A stretch of DNA of 6,506 nt from contig JAKQKF010000220.1 in NCBI GenBank assembly GCA_029560815.1, forward strand, positions 1 through 6,506. Direction: 5' to 3'. The notes beneath the pieces were generated by a model, which saw only the letters and a list, made by a program, of their open reading frames with translations, searched no databases and had not been told where the DNA came from. Source of the stretch: a bacterium (GTDB taxonomy: Bacteria; KSB1; UBA2214). Below, piece after piece: positions 5,804 through 6,506 of the stretch. A program made the translations under genes and the position numbers. The stretch's first letter is position 1. The number at the start of each line of letters is the position of its first letter.

Positions 5804-6250
5804 TCACTCACACACCGGGCAGCCCTTGTCGAAGATAATGCGCCATTTTCCCGGGGACTCGAGCCGCCAGATCGAGGTGAAGGTGCCGGTCAGTTTGCCC
5901 TCCGCATCATACACCGGTCCGCTGCTCAGGGCGAGAGTGCCGGAGTCGAGCACCTCCACCTGTTCGGGCGCCCAGGAGAAAGGCGCCCCGGCGTCCTGGT
6001 AATATTTCTGCCACCATTCGGCTACCGCCTTTGCCCCGCGCAAGGGCTTTGGGCCGGAGAAAAAGACCGTCTCCTCGGAGAGAAAGGAGATAAAGGCCGC
6101 ATGGTCGCGGTCAGCCATCGTCGCGGCAAAAGCCTGCTCGGTTTCGATCACCTGCTGGCGCAGGGCCTCGGCACTCAGCTTCGGCTGATCCGTCGCGCAG
6201 CCCGACAGGATGGTGAAAAGGATTCCCAATCCAATAAAAACACGCAGCAT
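5804..6250 (-). CDS. Lipoprotein with DUF4440/SnoaL-like (NTF2-fold) domain
   Basis: The 148-aa product starts with a hydrophobic segment ending in the lipobox L15-S16-G17-C18. It should therefore be cleaved and lipidated at Cys18 and held on the outer face of a membrane. Residues from about 27 to 142 fit the DUF4440/SnoaL-like NTF2 fold: a helix with E-x-x-F-A-A-T-M (38-45), FISFLSEETVFFSG (53-66), the AEWW helix (77-80) and final strands TSIWRL and KWRIIFD. The C terminus is G-C-P-V-C-E, with a C144-x-x-C147 pair that could form a disulfide or bind a metal. GGAGG (complement of 6257-6261) lies 6 nt before the ATG, inside the 13-nt gap behind the methyltransferase stop, so the two genes form an operon. 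NTF2-fold domains bind or transform small molecules, but no substrate can be read from this sequence. Confidence 0.85.
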   Translation of the reverse strand: MLRVFIGLGILFTILSGCATDQPKLSAEALRQQVIETEQAFAATMADRDHAAFISFLSEETVFFSGPKPLRGAKAVAEWWQKYYQDAGAPFSWAPEQVEVLDSGTLALSSGPVYDAEGKLTGTFTSIWRLESPGKWRIIFDKGCPVCE

Positions 6251-6263
6251 CGTATTCCTCCAC

Positions 6264-6506
6264 TCATTTCTCAGCCATCAGGATGAAAAAGGTGCGATGG
6301 ACATCGCGGCCGCGGCTGACATCGATCCGGTTAAACCCTGCCTGCCGAACCATCCTTGTCACCTGATCCTCAGTGAACGACGCAATGCCAAACTCCTGCC
6401 GATCCAGATCCTCTTTTGCCGTGAAGGTCAGCACGAACAGTCCGTCCTGGCGCAGCACCCGCCAGGCTTCACGAATCCCTCCGGCCGGGTCACGCCAGTA
6501 AAAGAT
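6264..6506 (-). CDS. Partial SAM-dependent methyltransferase (class I, Methyltransf_11-like), C-terminal end
   Basis: Only the last 80 residues are present; the start lies beyond the right edge. Reading from the edge, IFYWRDPAGGIREAWRVL continues into RQDGLFVLTF. This is the post-motif pattern of class I methyltransferases (hydrophobic-W-x-D-P, then R-x-x-R-V-L-x-x-G-G-like, then a beta strand). The tail FTEDQVTRMVRQAGFNRIDV resembles the usual helix-strand before the end of small-molecule methyltransferases. The SAM-binding GxGxG loop would be outside the window. The substrate is unknown. It is upstream of, and probably cotranscribed with, the lipoprotein gene. Confidence 0.82.
   Translation of the reverse strand: MFYWRDPAGGIREAWRVLRQDGLFVLTFTAKEDLDRQEFGIASFTEDQVTRMVRQAGFNRIDVSRGRDVHRTFFILMAEK

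Noticed and set aside
5606..6286. 226-aa open frame on the + strand over the terminator and lipoprotein gene
   Set aside because: It runs through a strong intrinsic terminator and antisense through a lipoprotein gene with a clear lipobox and ribosome binding site.

Overview
The window is a GC-rich, densely coded piece of bacterial chromosome with strong AGGAG-type ribosome binding sites. It carries eight genes, one of them cut by the window edge. No transposase, integrase, CRISPR array, rRNA or tRNA is visible. The host cannot be named from the sequence. The gene mix suggests an environmental, probably anaerobic or facultative bacterium: a YgeW-type carbamoyltransferase, a MocA-like cytidylyltransferase, an exported PLD3-like protein, a double-PspC membrane protein and a lipoprotein. 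That assignment is inference.

Positions 113-3384 (+) form a tight three-gene operon: ygeW (knotted carbamoyltransferase), a 485-residue fold-type II PLP enzyme 10 nt downstream, and a MocA-family molybdenum cofactor cytidylyltransferase 4 nt after that. In E. coli, ygeW lies beside the PLP enzyme gene ygeX and near ygfJ/mocA and molybdenum hydroxylase genes, in a locus tied to purine/urate and ureido-amino-acid breakdown. This operon keeps that logic, but its PLP enzyme does not look like YgeX. It may be a different enzyme filling the same slot.

Positions 3440-4666 (+) encode an exported two-HKD phospholipase D superfamily protein whose motif context resembles animal PLD3/PLD4 and poxvirus K4. 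A bulged hairpin with a short T run follows it. The convergent gap behind it holds a perfect extended -10 box (TGATATAAT) facing into the antisense strand of the next gene, followed by a foldable segment.

Positions 4782-5081 (-) encode a small helix-hairpin-helix protein of the Cdd1 ('pathogenicity locus') family. It is divergent from 5272-5706 (+), a membrane protein made of two PspC domains. The 190-nt gap between them holds both leaders and an inverted repeat covering an alternative upstream ribosome binding site of pspC. A textbook intrinsic terminator ends pspC.

Positions 5804-6506 (-) hold a two-gene operon read toward the left: the C-terminal end of a class I SAM-dependent methyltransferase, running off the right edge, and then a DUF4440/SnoaL-like lipoprotein. 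The first 112 bases contain a hairpin and short 9-nt-spaced repeats upstream of ygeW. No gene-free stretch exceeds 300 bases.
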